Assembly: GCA_008933995.1 (NCBI GenBank)
Contig: WARS01000009.1
Coordinates: 2,140,001 to 2,204,000 of the forward strand
Reading direction: 5' to 3'
DNA from: Datnioides undecimradiatus
Lineage: Eukaryota; Chordata; Actinopteri; Lobotiformes; Datnioididae
DNA length: 64,000 nt
Part shown: in pieces, positions 12,234 to 22,065 of the stretch
Layout: each line of letters begins with the position of its first letter
How positions within the stretch are numbered: the first letter of the stretch is position 1
Made by a program: the position numbers and the translations under genes
The notes under the pieces: generated by a model
The model's input: the letters and a program-made list of their open reading frames with translations, nothing else
Database searches by the model: none
Told to the model about the DNA's origin: nothing

Positions 12234-12390
12234 TTCTCCAGCAGCTAGGCCCTTTAGCCTCGGGCTCTCCACAATGAAATTTTCATGCAGCCATATGGAG
12301 GAGTATTGGTGATAGAGATTTACTGTCAGGGCTACACGTCCCGCTGGAGAAAACAAGGAAGCCTGAACATATTGGCTTCTGTAAATCAGG

Positions 12391-12433
12391 AAGAGGAGAG
12401 GAGAGGAGAGGAGAGGAGAGGAGAGGAGAGGAG
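12391..12433. repeat. (GGAGA)n pentanucleotide minisatellite
   Basis: About eight tandem copies of a GAGAG-type pentanucleotide, all purine on the plus strand. It gives an Arg/Glu-rich open frame with no other coding evidence. Confidence 0.95.
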
Positions 12434-12922
12434 GATCGCCATAGAGCTCTTGGATCACACCAATGCTAGTCTTAACAATAAGTCCTACAATAAGGCAAGA
12501 AAACAAGTCTCTTTGCGGAGGACTATGTGTTTCAGTGTTTTGCAAGTTCACACCGGTATCATTGGTTTGCGTCAAAGTTCAGCTAAGCATGTACAGGAGC
12601 AAAACAGTGCAAGAGTTGACCCCCATTCTTTGTCGAGGCGTTATGAAGGAAACGGAGGAAATGGAGCTCAGAGCCTTTAAATTGACCGTAAACTTTGGAA
12701 AAAACAACCCGCTGTGAGAGGAAAGGTCACTGTTACTGGAAGACAAAGAACGCTGACTGATACCATGTTTGCAGTGATGCAATGCCTTCTCTACGCCTCC
12801 ATGAAAGAGTGAGTGTGTGTGTATTTGTGTATATTTTGAACTGCTTCTGTGCATTGAGTCGCAGCAGAGATAAGACAACACAGAATACAGGTTGTCAGAT
12901 TCCCTGCCAGTTCAGTTTTACT

Positions 12923-13145
12923 TAAAGGAATATCGTGACATTTTAGGGAACGGTGCCCTCTTGCAAAGACTTAGATGAGTTGATACGATATAAGATTAAT
13001 TAATCTTGTATCTGTGCAGTAAGTGCGGGTTGGAGGAATGGAGGTATTTAGCCTAGCTTAGCATAAAAACAACTGGAAGCAGGGGGAAACAGCTAGCCTG
13101 GGTCTGTTCATTGTTCCAAAGTCTACATACTCACAATAACACAAA
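12923..13145 (+). mobile_element. Relic of a common teleost interspersed repeat
   Basis: It begins with TTAAAGGAATAT..GACATTTTAGGGAA and later reads TTAGCCTAGCTTAGCATAAA (13049-13068), a tract ending GCAGGGGGAAACAGCTAGCC (about 13078-13097) and then TGGGTCTGTTC. I recognise this order from a very abundant non-autonomous teleost repeat with the core 'GGTTAGCTTAGCATAAAGA' then 'GGGGGAAACAGCTAGCCTGG'. There is no coding capacity. Family naming and exact ends need a repeat library; they are recalled, not searched. Confidence 0.65.
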
Positions 13146-14219
13146 ATACTGCGTAACCAGTACAGAGACAACGAAACTTGAGACAAAACAGAGGGCGAGC
13201 GGAAGAAGAGCTGGAGCCAGATTTATTGGCTAGCGTGGCGGGTAACCAGGTTGTTAAAATGACATCCTTGGCACATTGTATTTTATAAATATAGAATAAT
13301 AAATGTCAAGTAACGATTAATTTCCTAACCTGCAACTGATGTAGACTGAAAAGAATTTGGGGAGATGAATTCGTTGTCGTGCTTTAAGCAGAGTTTTCTT
13401 TTTATTGGTAAGATACACCAGAAAATACCAACTTCATTTTAGGAAAGTGTGCCTTTGATCCGAGAACCCCCTCCTTCCCCCTACGTTTGAACCCAAACTC
13501 TCCAAGACGGATCAGTGAGCAGCACAAATGTGAACCAGATTCCCAGTGTTACGGAGCGGGAATGCTGAGGGGGATTATGGCACATGGCTGCCCTTCCTGA
13601 TAGCCTTGTTAGCATGCATACATGCTAATGACTTGGTTTTAGGATGCATGGATGATTAGGCAAAGACAAGTTGGCTGAGTGTTGACACTATAATGAATCT
13701 GTGGGCTGAGAAAGGAGATTTAGAGAGAAGCTGCTTCAAGTAAAGAAAGGCCTATAGGCTTAGTAGTTTTCACGACACCTGCTGCTGTCGCACCCGAATC
13801 CCTCTGTATCACCGACTTGCGTACATAACATAATAATTATATTTAAACAAACCATGAACCATGTGCTGACGCCTTAACCTAAACAAACTGCAACCATCTT
13901 TACATTTGCATGTTCATAATTGTTGCCATGACAGGAAGAGTCACCTGAAAATCAGCTTCTAAGATATCCAGGGAGAGTGTGTGTTCACGGAACAGCACAC
14001 CTTCAGCAGTGAGGTGCAAATGAGCTTTCGGTGCAGTGGGACGTTTACAGACTGGCCTCTTGGGGTTTCAAAATACTGTAAAGGTTGCAGTAATAATAAA
14101 GATTCACCTTTGTGAAGATGTCCTAATATGCTGCAAAACTAAATTACTGTCTTTCACTGTCAATAAAATGTATATGTTCTGTTTTAAGTATTGTATATTG
14201 TAGTTTGGGCGGGATGGCA
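13146..14219. other. Unique or highly diverged non-coding DNA
   Basis: Lies between two copies of the same teleost repeat type. It could be partly old repeat sequence, but I recognise no specific element. No gene. Confidence 0.45.
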
Positions 14220-14279
14220 AAGTGATGGCTGGCCAGCAAATCAGGTCATCAGCAGCAACCACGGCGACCAGATGACATG

Positions 14280-14365
14280 AGCTGGAATTGGTTAGCAGCT
14301 GGTTGGGTTAGCTTAGCACAGACACTGGAAACAAGAGGACACATCTGCTGGCTGTAGCTTTATAT
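14280..14365 (+). mobile_element. Second, more diverged copy of the same teleost repeat type
   Basis: Contains GGTTAGCTTAGCACAGACACTGGAAACA, spanning about 14306-14333, matching the repeat core with substitutions, followed by a degraded version of the AAACAGCTAGCCTGG segment. Much shorter and more eroded than the copy at 12.9 kb. It may be an independent insertion. Confidence 0.4.
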
Positions 14366-15518
14366 GAAATATTCTGGTGTGAGACTGGTACAAAGAAAAG
14401 GGTCTGTCCTGAGTTTGCACAGTAAGTCTGAATGTTCAGATCCATCTTTTTAAAGTCAGTACTTTAAAAAGTTGATATATATATATAAATTCATGCAAAA
14501 TATGCAAAAGTTAGGAAACTGGGTGAACAAACATAAATATTTTCTGAAAAATATTAAAGATTTCTTATGTGCCCACTACAGTGTGTGGATGTCAGAGGGT
14601 GACACATCCCCTGTGCGTCCTGACGTTGCAGTATGGTGTCATACTGAATTTCAGTGTTCCTACGGATGCAAATATGAATAAGTGCACAGTAAATATACCA
14701 AAGACATACATGCATACTGCACCTCAGACAGTTTAGCACTTATTAAACAGTGCACAGTTTGATTAATTCAAGCGCTTTCTGTCAAAATCCTCTGGTCCTC
14801 ACACCTAGCACTGAAAGAGAAAGGGTAGTCTCTGTCTGTCTATGGCTCTCTTTCCCTCTCTGAACTGAACCTGAATCAGTGCCAGTGTCAGGAGAGCAGT
14901 GTAAACATCCAGGTCTCAGCTCTGGGCCTGCTGGTCCAGACCGCACAAGGCCCCCAGCCTCAACCTCAGCCAGCACATTCCCCCCGCGTCACTCACAGAC
15001 CACAACAATCGCGTCTTTGTCGGCAAGTGATTGATGACACACAGGAATTTCATTCACGGCCGCCCCGTGTTTTTGGGTTACCGTGACGACCAGGTGAAAA
15101 CAGAGCACATCGAGGGTATTGAGTTTCCCAACCTTGATCACAGGGGAAGAGGTAAAGGGGGGAGGAAAAGGAGAAGCAACAGCGGAGAGGTCACTGTAGA
15201 AGTTAAACAAACAGCCATAGCTGTTATCTTAGAAGATAAGCACTGGGAATTATCTTGTTGATTGTTCACAGGTCCAGTCGATGCTGAGCTCACCGTGTGA
15301 CGATCCACACAGGTGACACCAAATGGAACATTTCCGCCTCAGGTTTCTGAGGCCGTGAAGTTGTTTTTATTTTAAGATCGTATGTTTAGGATTTAACGAT
15401 TTTGCTAATGGATCATTTTTAGACAGTTTGCATCAGTACTACGCAAGGAAAGTAGACTGAAGCGCAGAGACAGCCAAGCACACATCACTTATCCACGTAA
15501 ATAGGGGCTCTGTCTTTC
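14366..15518. other. Unique non-coding DNA
   Basis: Complex sequence with a tiny (TA)n at about 14475-14487. Short frames only; nothing recognised. Confidence 0.5.
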
Positions 15519-15551
15519 TGCACATGCACGTACACACACACGTGCGCGCGC
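15519..15551. repeat. Perfect purine-pyrimidine alternating tract (Z-DNA-prone)
   Basis: Thirty-three consecutive bases alternate strictly pyrimidine/purine: CA/TG steps, an ACACACAC core and a GTGCGCGCGC end. CG- and CA-alternating DNA is the classic sequence for left-handed Z-DNA under negative supercoiling. Confidence 0.8.
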
Positions 15552-18370
15552 CATCTCTCATGCACACACATGCACATACATTCACATTAAGCACACTCAT
15601 TTAATGGAAATAGCTAGTTGGTAAAGTGCACCATTAAGAGAGACGAGAGCCTGAGCATAACAAAGCTCTGATGCAATATTCATGCCTTCTCATTCTGGGC
15701 TAATGCTGTTTTCCTCCATTCCAAAGCAATGGATTTGCACATAACATGTCTCTATAAAGAGTCTTAAAGTGTACGTGGAGGAGATTTTCTTAGAGCACTC
15801 GATCACCTTATTCCACAGAGGGTAATTAGGAATTTGTTTGTTCACATACCCATCTGATAGACATGGACACATTAAACTGGAGAGGTCAGAGCTACGGAGA
15901 GCGAGTTAAGCATTCGGCTGTCTTTCCCAAGGGCATTTTGCCAGAGATGGACACGACGGGAGATGAGCTTAAAAATGCATCTTTAGCGTTTACTAGTAGG
16001 TATGGATTTACTCAAGTTAAGCAGTCAAAGCTACTTTCTCACTCTAATGACCCAATCAGAAAGCCATGAGCTTGACTGTGGACAGCAGGCACTCCTAATG
16101 GCCATTTTCTGTCACCATCAGTATGCCTGTACTACATTCACTTCGAGGTGAGCCCGTGCAGAATCAGTCGTGTTTTCGCAATAATTTAATTTGCATAGCT
16201 GTCTTGGAGAATGAGACAAAAACGCCCCTCTTAGGTCACACAAACCACCATGCACTCTTACTGAATGCAGCACTCAGTGTCTTGCATAAGAACTTAAAAA
16301 CCAAAAGTAAGGGATCAAAGTAAAACTACAGGTCCTACGCAAACATTCTCATTATACTCGAAGCGGTCGTTCCCGGCATGATAGTGCACAGTTAAGGGGT
16401 CGTGCATGTAAGGTAGACAAATGGCAGATGTACATATACATAAGGAGCATTCCTTTCTTTCTTTTTGCGGAGGAAGAGGGAAAACACAGCACACCGCGGG
16501 ATGATAATGAAGAGGAATAACCTTGGCATTCACACCTGATCAAAATAAAGTGATTCTGGCTTTGATCCAGGAAGACAAAGAAGAAAAATGCCGGTAACCT
16601 GCCAAACTCCTCTCTGACCTCACAGAAACAAAGGTCTTTTAGTGACATAGATTTGCAGCTAATAAAGCACTCTAGCATATTTTAGCCCTCATCTGCCGTG
16701 CAATAAATTAATATATTAAAAAAGGCTGGATATCCTCATCTGAGCTCGCATCCCAGATATGAATTATTCACCTCAGCATGGCTACTCCATTATGTGGCTG
16801 CATTAGGCCTCTCTCACTCACCCTCTCAAACACACATACACAATTACATACAGTGCATGTGCATAGACACGGGCATGCATCACTGACATCCGCATGCACG
16901 TAATAAACTTTTATTTATATTTATATAGCACATAAATACAAATATGCCATATAAATAAAGTAAACACATGCATGCACACAAGACATCAATGCATGCCGAG
17001 TGATTTGAGCGTTCAATAAAAAGCTTACCGTGAGTGTGGAGGAGTTTCTCTCTCTCACGCACACCCCCCCCCCTCCACACACAGAAACCAAACAGTGTCC
17101 TCTTTATCTCCTGACTTGTAATCAGTGCCATGTCGAGATCATCTCTACTCCCAGCAGTGTACACACTGTAACCTATCATTCTAGAAACCCCAAGTGTCAT
17201 TATCGACTTCCCTCTCAGTTTAAAACACCACTCCTTTATCTGGAGTTAGTTGTTATCAGTTGTTTGTTTTGCACACAAACCACAGGCGGTACAGAGGGAG
17301 AAGCGAGGAAGCGACCTCTGGCAGCCCAGACTGATGATGACAGCTTTACGGCCCCTGATTGGAATACAACCATCAATTATGGCGCACTGCACGTAAAAGT
17401 AGACAGTATCAAACTCGCCTGGTATCTGATCAAACTGCCAACCAGCCCCACTGGCAAACAGCAGATTATGATAGCTTGTGTGTAATTTCTGCTTTCATGT
17501 ATTGAGGGATTTCTGTGATCTTACATGGCAGCAGTTGTAAACCTACACTGTGTATGTGGCAAACATCTATGGTCTGTTTATTATAATCATGCAAGAAGGA
17601 ACTGAAAACACAAACGTAACCTTTTTTGAGACACATAAAGCATTACATTTGTAATTACAGATAGAATATAGATAAAATGTTAAAACCTACTTTTGCAAAA
17701 TGTCTCTCATTGGACTGTCAGTGAGGATAGACACTATGTGGAGCAGTTAACTGAGGCAACAACAAAATACAAAGTGCCATTAGAAAAAAAAACAAAACAC
17801 GGGAACCATCTGGTTTTTAATTATGGGTCTACAGAATAAACATAAGGGTAAGAGTGTTCTTCAAAAACTGAAAAACTCAGACGGTACAAAGGAAAAAAGC
17901 CTCTGGCTCTAACTCCACAGGGAACAGTTTTAGGGTCTCGGGTTATTACGGTAATATACTAAACAGTCTCAATATCAGAATTTGGACAAACAGGCTCGGT
18001 TATCAGGACTTATCTGTTGCAGAGAGGACTCAGGCTGATCACTTCCTCCATAAAAACCTCTACAGCTTTATAAAAATGTTGAAGTTTCCCTTCATTTTCA
18101 AAGAGGACAAAAACTTTTGAGAATAGCCCTTAAGTCAGTGATTAACTTTCCTCCCGTCTGCTGCGAGCTCAGCATGCCTCTAGTTCCAATAGCACCGGCA
18201 GTGTGATACATTACACCACGTTCTCATTACGGCCACCTAGGGTTTTCCAACAGCTTGTACGGTCCGCGGTGAGTCTGCTCTCCCGTAGCGCTCAGAGGCT
18301 TGGGCACTGCTGCTAGCTAGCACCAGGTGTGAGGAGAAACTGGAGCTCCCTTCCTGTACCGCCACATGGA
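15552..18370. other. Unique non-coding DNA
   Basis: About 2.8 kb of complex sequence. It has a C-run at 17066-17075 and short TA-rich patches near 16910-16950. The 151-residue plus frame at about 17030-17485 has no recognisable domain and opens in low-complexity C-rich DNA. No gene supported. Confidence 0.5.
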
Positions 18371-18470
18371 TCTCAGAGCCAGAATCACTTTATTTTCATC
18401 AGGTACAAATGCACGCGGAGCTAAACTGGGCTTATTTCACTCGCACCTGTGTAGGTTATGAGAACAAAAA
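18371..18470. mobile_element. Possible tail fragment of a teleost LINE
   Basis: The phrase CAGAATCACTTTATTTTCAT (about 18380-18400) followed by a GGTACAAATGCAC-like stretch resembles the 3' tail of an old fish LINE family that reads 'CAGAATCACTTTATTGGCCA'. The match is short and recalled from memory, so this is only a suggestion. Confidence 0.22.
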
Positions 18471-20129
18471 CTTCTCTAGCCCCAGTCCCTCTGCTTGAAA
18501 AGTCTGTTGTGTACAGCCGCTGAAGACAGAAGGGAACTTTTGACACTGCAGCGGGAGCCGAGGTTTCTATGATTGCTTTCCTTGGTCACTTATAATGCAG
18601 TGTTGATAAGACAGGAAGTGAAACTGATTTTTCCTTTACACTGTAGCTCGCGTTGACCAACCAAAATAGAAATATGAATGTCTAAAAGTAGAAAGTCACA
18701 TTGCTTTCACATGACATCAGGTGGGAACAGACCCATATTCAGCATGAGAACAATACTGACTATTTTATGCATAAAATCAATCTTCTAATTAAAACAAATA
18801 TCATAATATAATGTAATCACAAGTTTTGTTTTGAATTCATGGGTAAATCTATGAATATTTAAGCCTGATACATTTACACTGCAAGTCATCCTGCATTAGG
18901 AATCATATTAGTGTGCAAGTGTCAATGAGTATTTCTGCATATTTGTTATACTTGGCAATTAAAGCAGTTTTGGTTGTATGACAGGGAGCGAGGGAGCCTG
19001 CAGAGGACACTGGAGGTTTCGGGTGAGGGGGGGGGAGCTGTAGCCTCAATCCACAGCATCACCCCATGAAACATGCATGCAATCAACAAGGTCGTAGCTC
19101 GACCGACAGTTTCAAGCCAAACTCATCCATCACGGGGGAAACTGGATCAGCGGGGGCCTCCATTCTGGCTCTGCACGGTCCAAACCCACCCGCACAGAAC
19201 GGTCCATCAGCAGCATGCTAACACTAACAGCACTACAGAGCAGCAATACGATACACGATAAGCTTTCTCCTAACAGCTCTTGGACTGGTTCCAATACTTT
19301 TTCATTGTTTTCGCTCTTTTTTTTTCTTTTTTTTTCCCTGCACCCCCCCTGGTTCCAAAGCAAAAGGCATTACCTCAGCTCCGATGAGGCGATGACTGAA
19401 ATGTCAGTGGCTGTAACATTAACGTGACGTGGCGTAAAAATTTCTAAATGAAAACCGAGGAACGGCACTCCGCGGGGCTGTAATGTTTCAACATGAAACC
19501 CCGCTCCCATTAATGTGGTGTGTTTTTAAAAAAAAACGAAAAAAAAAAAAAAACGAGGAGAGCGGCTCATTTGATGTCCGGCTCGCCAGCTCGTTCGCTA
19601 TAAATGGGTGGAAATCAATTTTGAGCAGAAACGCGGACAAGTTGGTTTAGCTTTTGGGGGGGGGGGTTCCATTTCCATGTGGTTAAAGTCACAGCCAATA
19701 GTGTGGTCACTGATGATGGATTTTAAAAAAAAACCCTGATTGTAGTTTGTCATCTTTTCCTATATGTAATAAGCACGGCATTTTGAATTATACTTGCCAA
19801 ATGCTCTTTTCTATTACTTGTAAAATGCAGTCAAAATGGGCGTTTTAAAGCAAATGTAACACTATCTTCCTATCTATCTGTCTGTCTTGCTTTGAACCAA
19901 ATTCCTACACTCATCCAGTTTAATTACATTCTCTTCCCTGATGCAGCGTGCGTATCAATCTCCTCCATTCCCCTCCGTCACTCTCCCTTCGACAGCTTTA
20001 TTCGCCTTGTCGACAACCACACATAATAAATTTGGGCCATCTACGGTTAATGTTTATTCTTTGTAAGGGAGCTCCCTGAGACGCACCAATAAAATAAAAT
20101 AAAAAAAATAAAAAAAACTAGATTTACTG
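18471..20129. other. Unique non-coding DNA with homopolymer tracts
   Basis: Complex sequence with a G-run near 19025-19033, T-rich tracts near 19312-19337, A-rich tracts near 19527-19553 and a G-run at about 19657-19667. No gene recognised. Confidence 0.5.
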
Positions 20130-20592
20130 CTCGCTGAAAGCCACACAGAGGGGTTATCGCGAAATTCCAGCACCGCTCCCTCTGCTTTTCGCTCGCCTAT
20201 CCATACGCAATGGACGCACACGTTGATAGAGAACATGCTCACTCTGCTAAGGTAATACATTTCAATACGCCCGTTAATCCTCTTTTCCCCCAGCATGGGA
20301 AATGGCCAACCCCTTATATCAGCCACAACGCCGGACTCAGTGCGGCAGGAAGAGGAGCTGCTGTATCCAATGCCCCTGGCTGACCCTCTTTAAATAGGAT
20401 GTCTGGATGTGTTATGGGGGCTATTGTTTCCTATAAACATCTAGCACCGGGGCAATAACAATCGCATCAGGCCAAATGAAGTTATCTGAGAATGGAATTA
20501 AACTCGGTGTGACCCCGCTGTCTGCTCGGCTCACAGGCCCTCCATTAATAATGCCTAATCTAATCAAGCAGCTAAGATGGATGGATGGGAGG

Positions 20593-20594
<2 letters not shown>
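20130..20594. promoter_or_regulatory. Enhancer-like unique block left of a TG array
   Basis: Non-repetitive and motif-dense: CTATTGTTT (20421-20429, SOX/FOX type), TAAACA (20434-20439, FOX), CAATAACAAT (about 20453-20462, SOX), TTATCT (20482-20487, GATA), the palindrome CATTAATAATG (20543-20553) and CTAATCTAATC (OTX/PITX-type TAATC cores). The block ends abruptly at the (TG)n array. Conservation inferred, not measured. Confidence 0.3.

Positions 20595-20623
<29 letters not shown>
20595..20623. repeat. (TG)n microsatellite
   Basis: Fourteen perfect TG units. Confidence 0.95.
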
Positions 20624-20625
<2 letters not shown>

Positions 20626-20742
20626 CTGCATGAGAGTGTGTGTAGGGGTTTTGATGTCTGCACATATGCCTGCGTCTGTACTTACATGCATGTTTGTGTT
20701 TCTGAGCACTGGTGTTTCTTCCACATGTACGTGCTAGTGTGT

Positions 20743-20802
20743 CTTGTGTGATGTGTGTGTGTGTGCGTGCGTGCATGATTTGTGTGCATGCGTGCGTGCG
20801 TG

Positions 20803-20873
<71 letters not shown>
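20743..20873. repeat. Long (TG)n array, about 130 bp
   Basis: The left part is imperfect (TGCG, TGCA interruptions). From about 20811 to 20873 the array is pure, roughly 31 TG units, the longest dinucleotide run in the window. It accounts for the Cys-Val and Thr-His open frames of more than 100 residues on both strands. Confidence 0.97.
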
Positions 20874-20876
<3 letters not shown>

Positions 20877-21010
20877 AGAGGATCCTGGCCAATGCCAGGC
20901 TCCATGCCAGACCAGTGTTCTTCTATTCAGGCCCCAACCAGACCCCAGCCTGCTGCACTGGGCTAATGAACACAAACAGAAGACAGAGGAGCAAAAGAGG
21001 GGAGAACATG

Positions 21011-21055
21011 AGTGTGTGTGTGCATGTGTGTGTGTGTGTGCGTGCATGTGCATGC
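21011..21055. repeat. Imperfect (TG)n repeat
   Basis: TG units interrupted by CA and CG steps, ending in GTGCATGTGCATG. Confidence 0.9.
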
Positions 21056-21278
21056 CCTTACAACTGGGAGAAAAAGGGAAAATGAAGACAGAGGAAATGG
21101 GGGCTGATAAGGAGGGCTGAAGGACGGAAACAGACAAAAGGAGAGTGAGAGACAGACAGAGAGAGTACGAGGGAACGAGGACCACCGCATGGTTTCATCC
21201 TCTGTTATCTCACTCTTGGCAAAGACATGCCCTTGTAACTGATAGACAAATAACCCTACTGTGACTGATAAAGCCTGG

Positions 21279-21542
21279 TCACAGATGGAGAGAGGGAGAG
21301 AAGGAGGGAGAGTGAAGAAAGGGACATAAGAGGGGAAATGAGTAAAGGAGGGGAGGAGAGAGGGTGAGAAGGAACAGACAGGGACGGAAGAAAGAAAGGA
21401 TGAAGGAGGGATGAAGGGAGCAAATTAGGAGGGGCAGAGGGAGAGAGGAGGGACCGTGGGAGTGGTGAAGGCAGGAAGGAGCGGGGTGGAGATAGAGAAA
21501 AGGACAGAGGGATGAAAAGATGGAAGGAATGACAGAACTACA
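21279..21542. repeat. Polypurine (G/A-rich) tract, about 260 bp
   Basis: The plus strand is overwhelmingly G and A with scattered interruptions (GAGGGAGAG, GGAAGAAAGAAAGG, GGAGGGATGAAGGG). Its complement yields a Ser/Pro/Leu/Phe-rich frame that is pure composition. Such tracts can form triplex (H-DNA) structures when mirror-symmetric segments are present. Confidence 0.9.
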
Positions 21543-21825
21543 CAAAAAGACAGACGTTACTCATTCAGTGTGAGGATTCCTGACAGAACAAGACCTCCTC
21601 TGTCTGCCAAGGAACGTTTGTGCTCACGAATCCAAGAGATGCAAACGCTCAGTAAGTGCATCATCCAAACATACAAGCACCTACACCGCATAACACAGTC
21701 ACATTTAAATTTAAATAGTCTATCTACATGGTTAAAAGTATCAGTGTATCAAATGTGGTCTGCTTTTCATGATCCTACAACCACACGCAAGATCACATCA
21801 CAAGATACTGATGGAGGCATGGATG

Positions 21826-22020
21826 GAAACTAGGGTGCTTCCAACTTTGCAGGACCAGTCGAGTAAAAGCATTTACATGCTTCAACATGGCAATGCCCCA
21901 CTGCATAAACACCAAGTCCATGTTGTTCTCAGAGGTAGTCTAGAAGAACTTGACCAGGCCAGTCCTGACCTCGAACCCATCCAACACCTCAGGGATCTTG
22001 GAAAGCCTTGGATAAGTAGC
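21826..22020 (+). pseudogene. Dead Tc1/mariner transposase C-terminal fragment
   Basis: The frame opening at 21769 encodes, at residues 38-82, LQHGNAPLHK...ASPDLEPIQHLRDLGK. This aligns with the C-terminal catalytic part of Tc1/mariner transposases (family pattern QDNAPxH ... SPDLNPIEHLWDELG). These enzymes cut and paste their own transposon with a DDE/D triad. Here the second aspartate position is Gly41 and the final acidic position of the PIE motif is Gln72, so both visible catalytic residues are lost. The N-terminal DNA-binding domains and terminal inverted repeats are not recognisable. Only about 60 codons of homology remain. It is an old, inactive relic with no consequence for neighbouring sequence beyond marking an ancient insertion. 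Confidence 0.7.
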
Positions 22021-22065
22021 CTGTTAAATACTTGTGGTTTAGGAACGAGCATTCACAATCACTAA

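Noticed and set aside
17283..17485. Exon-like frame after ACCACAG at about 17279-17285
   Set aside because: The peptide matches no family I know, the pyrimidine tract is poor, and the upstream part of the frame is C-rich low complexity.
20682..21185. Open frame of 167 codons on the minus strand and over 110 on the plus strand
   Set aside because: Mostly Thr-His or Cys-Val translations of the TG/CA array plus purine-tract composition.
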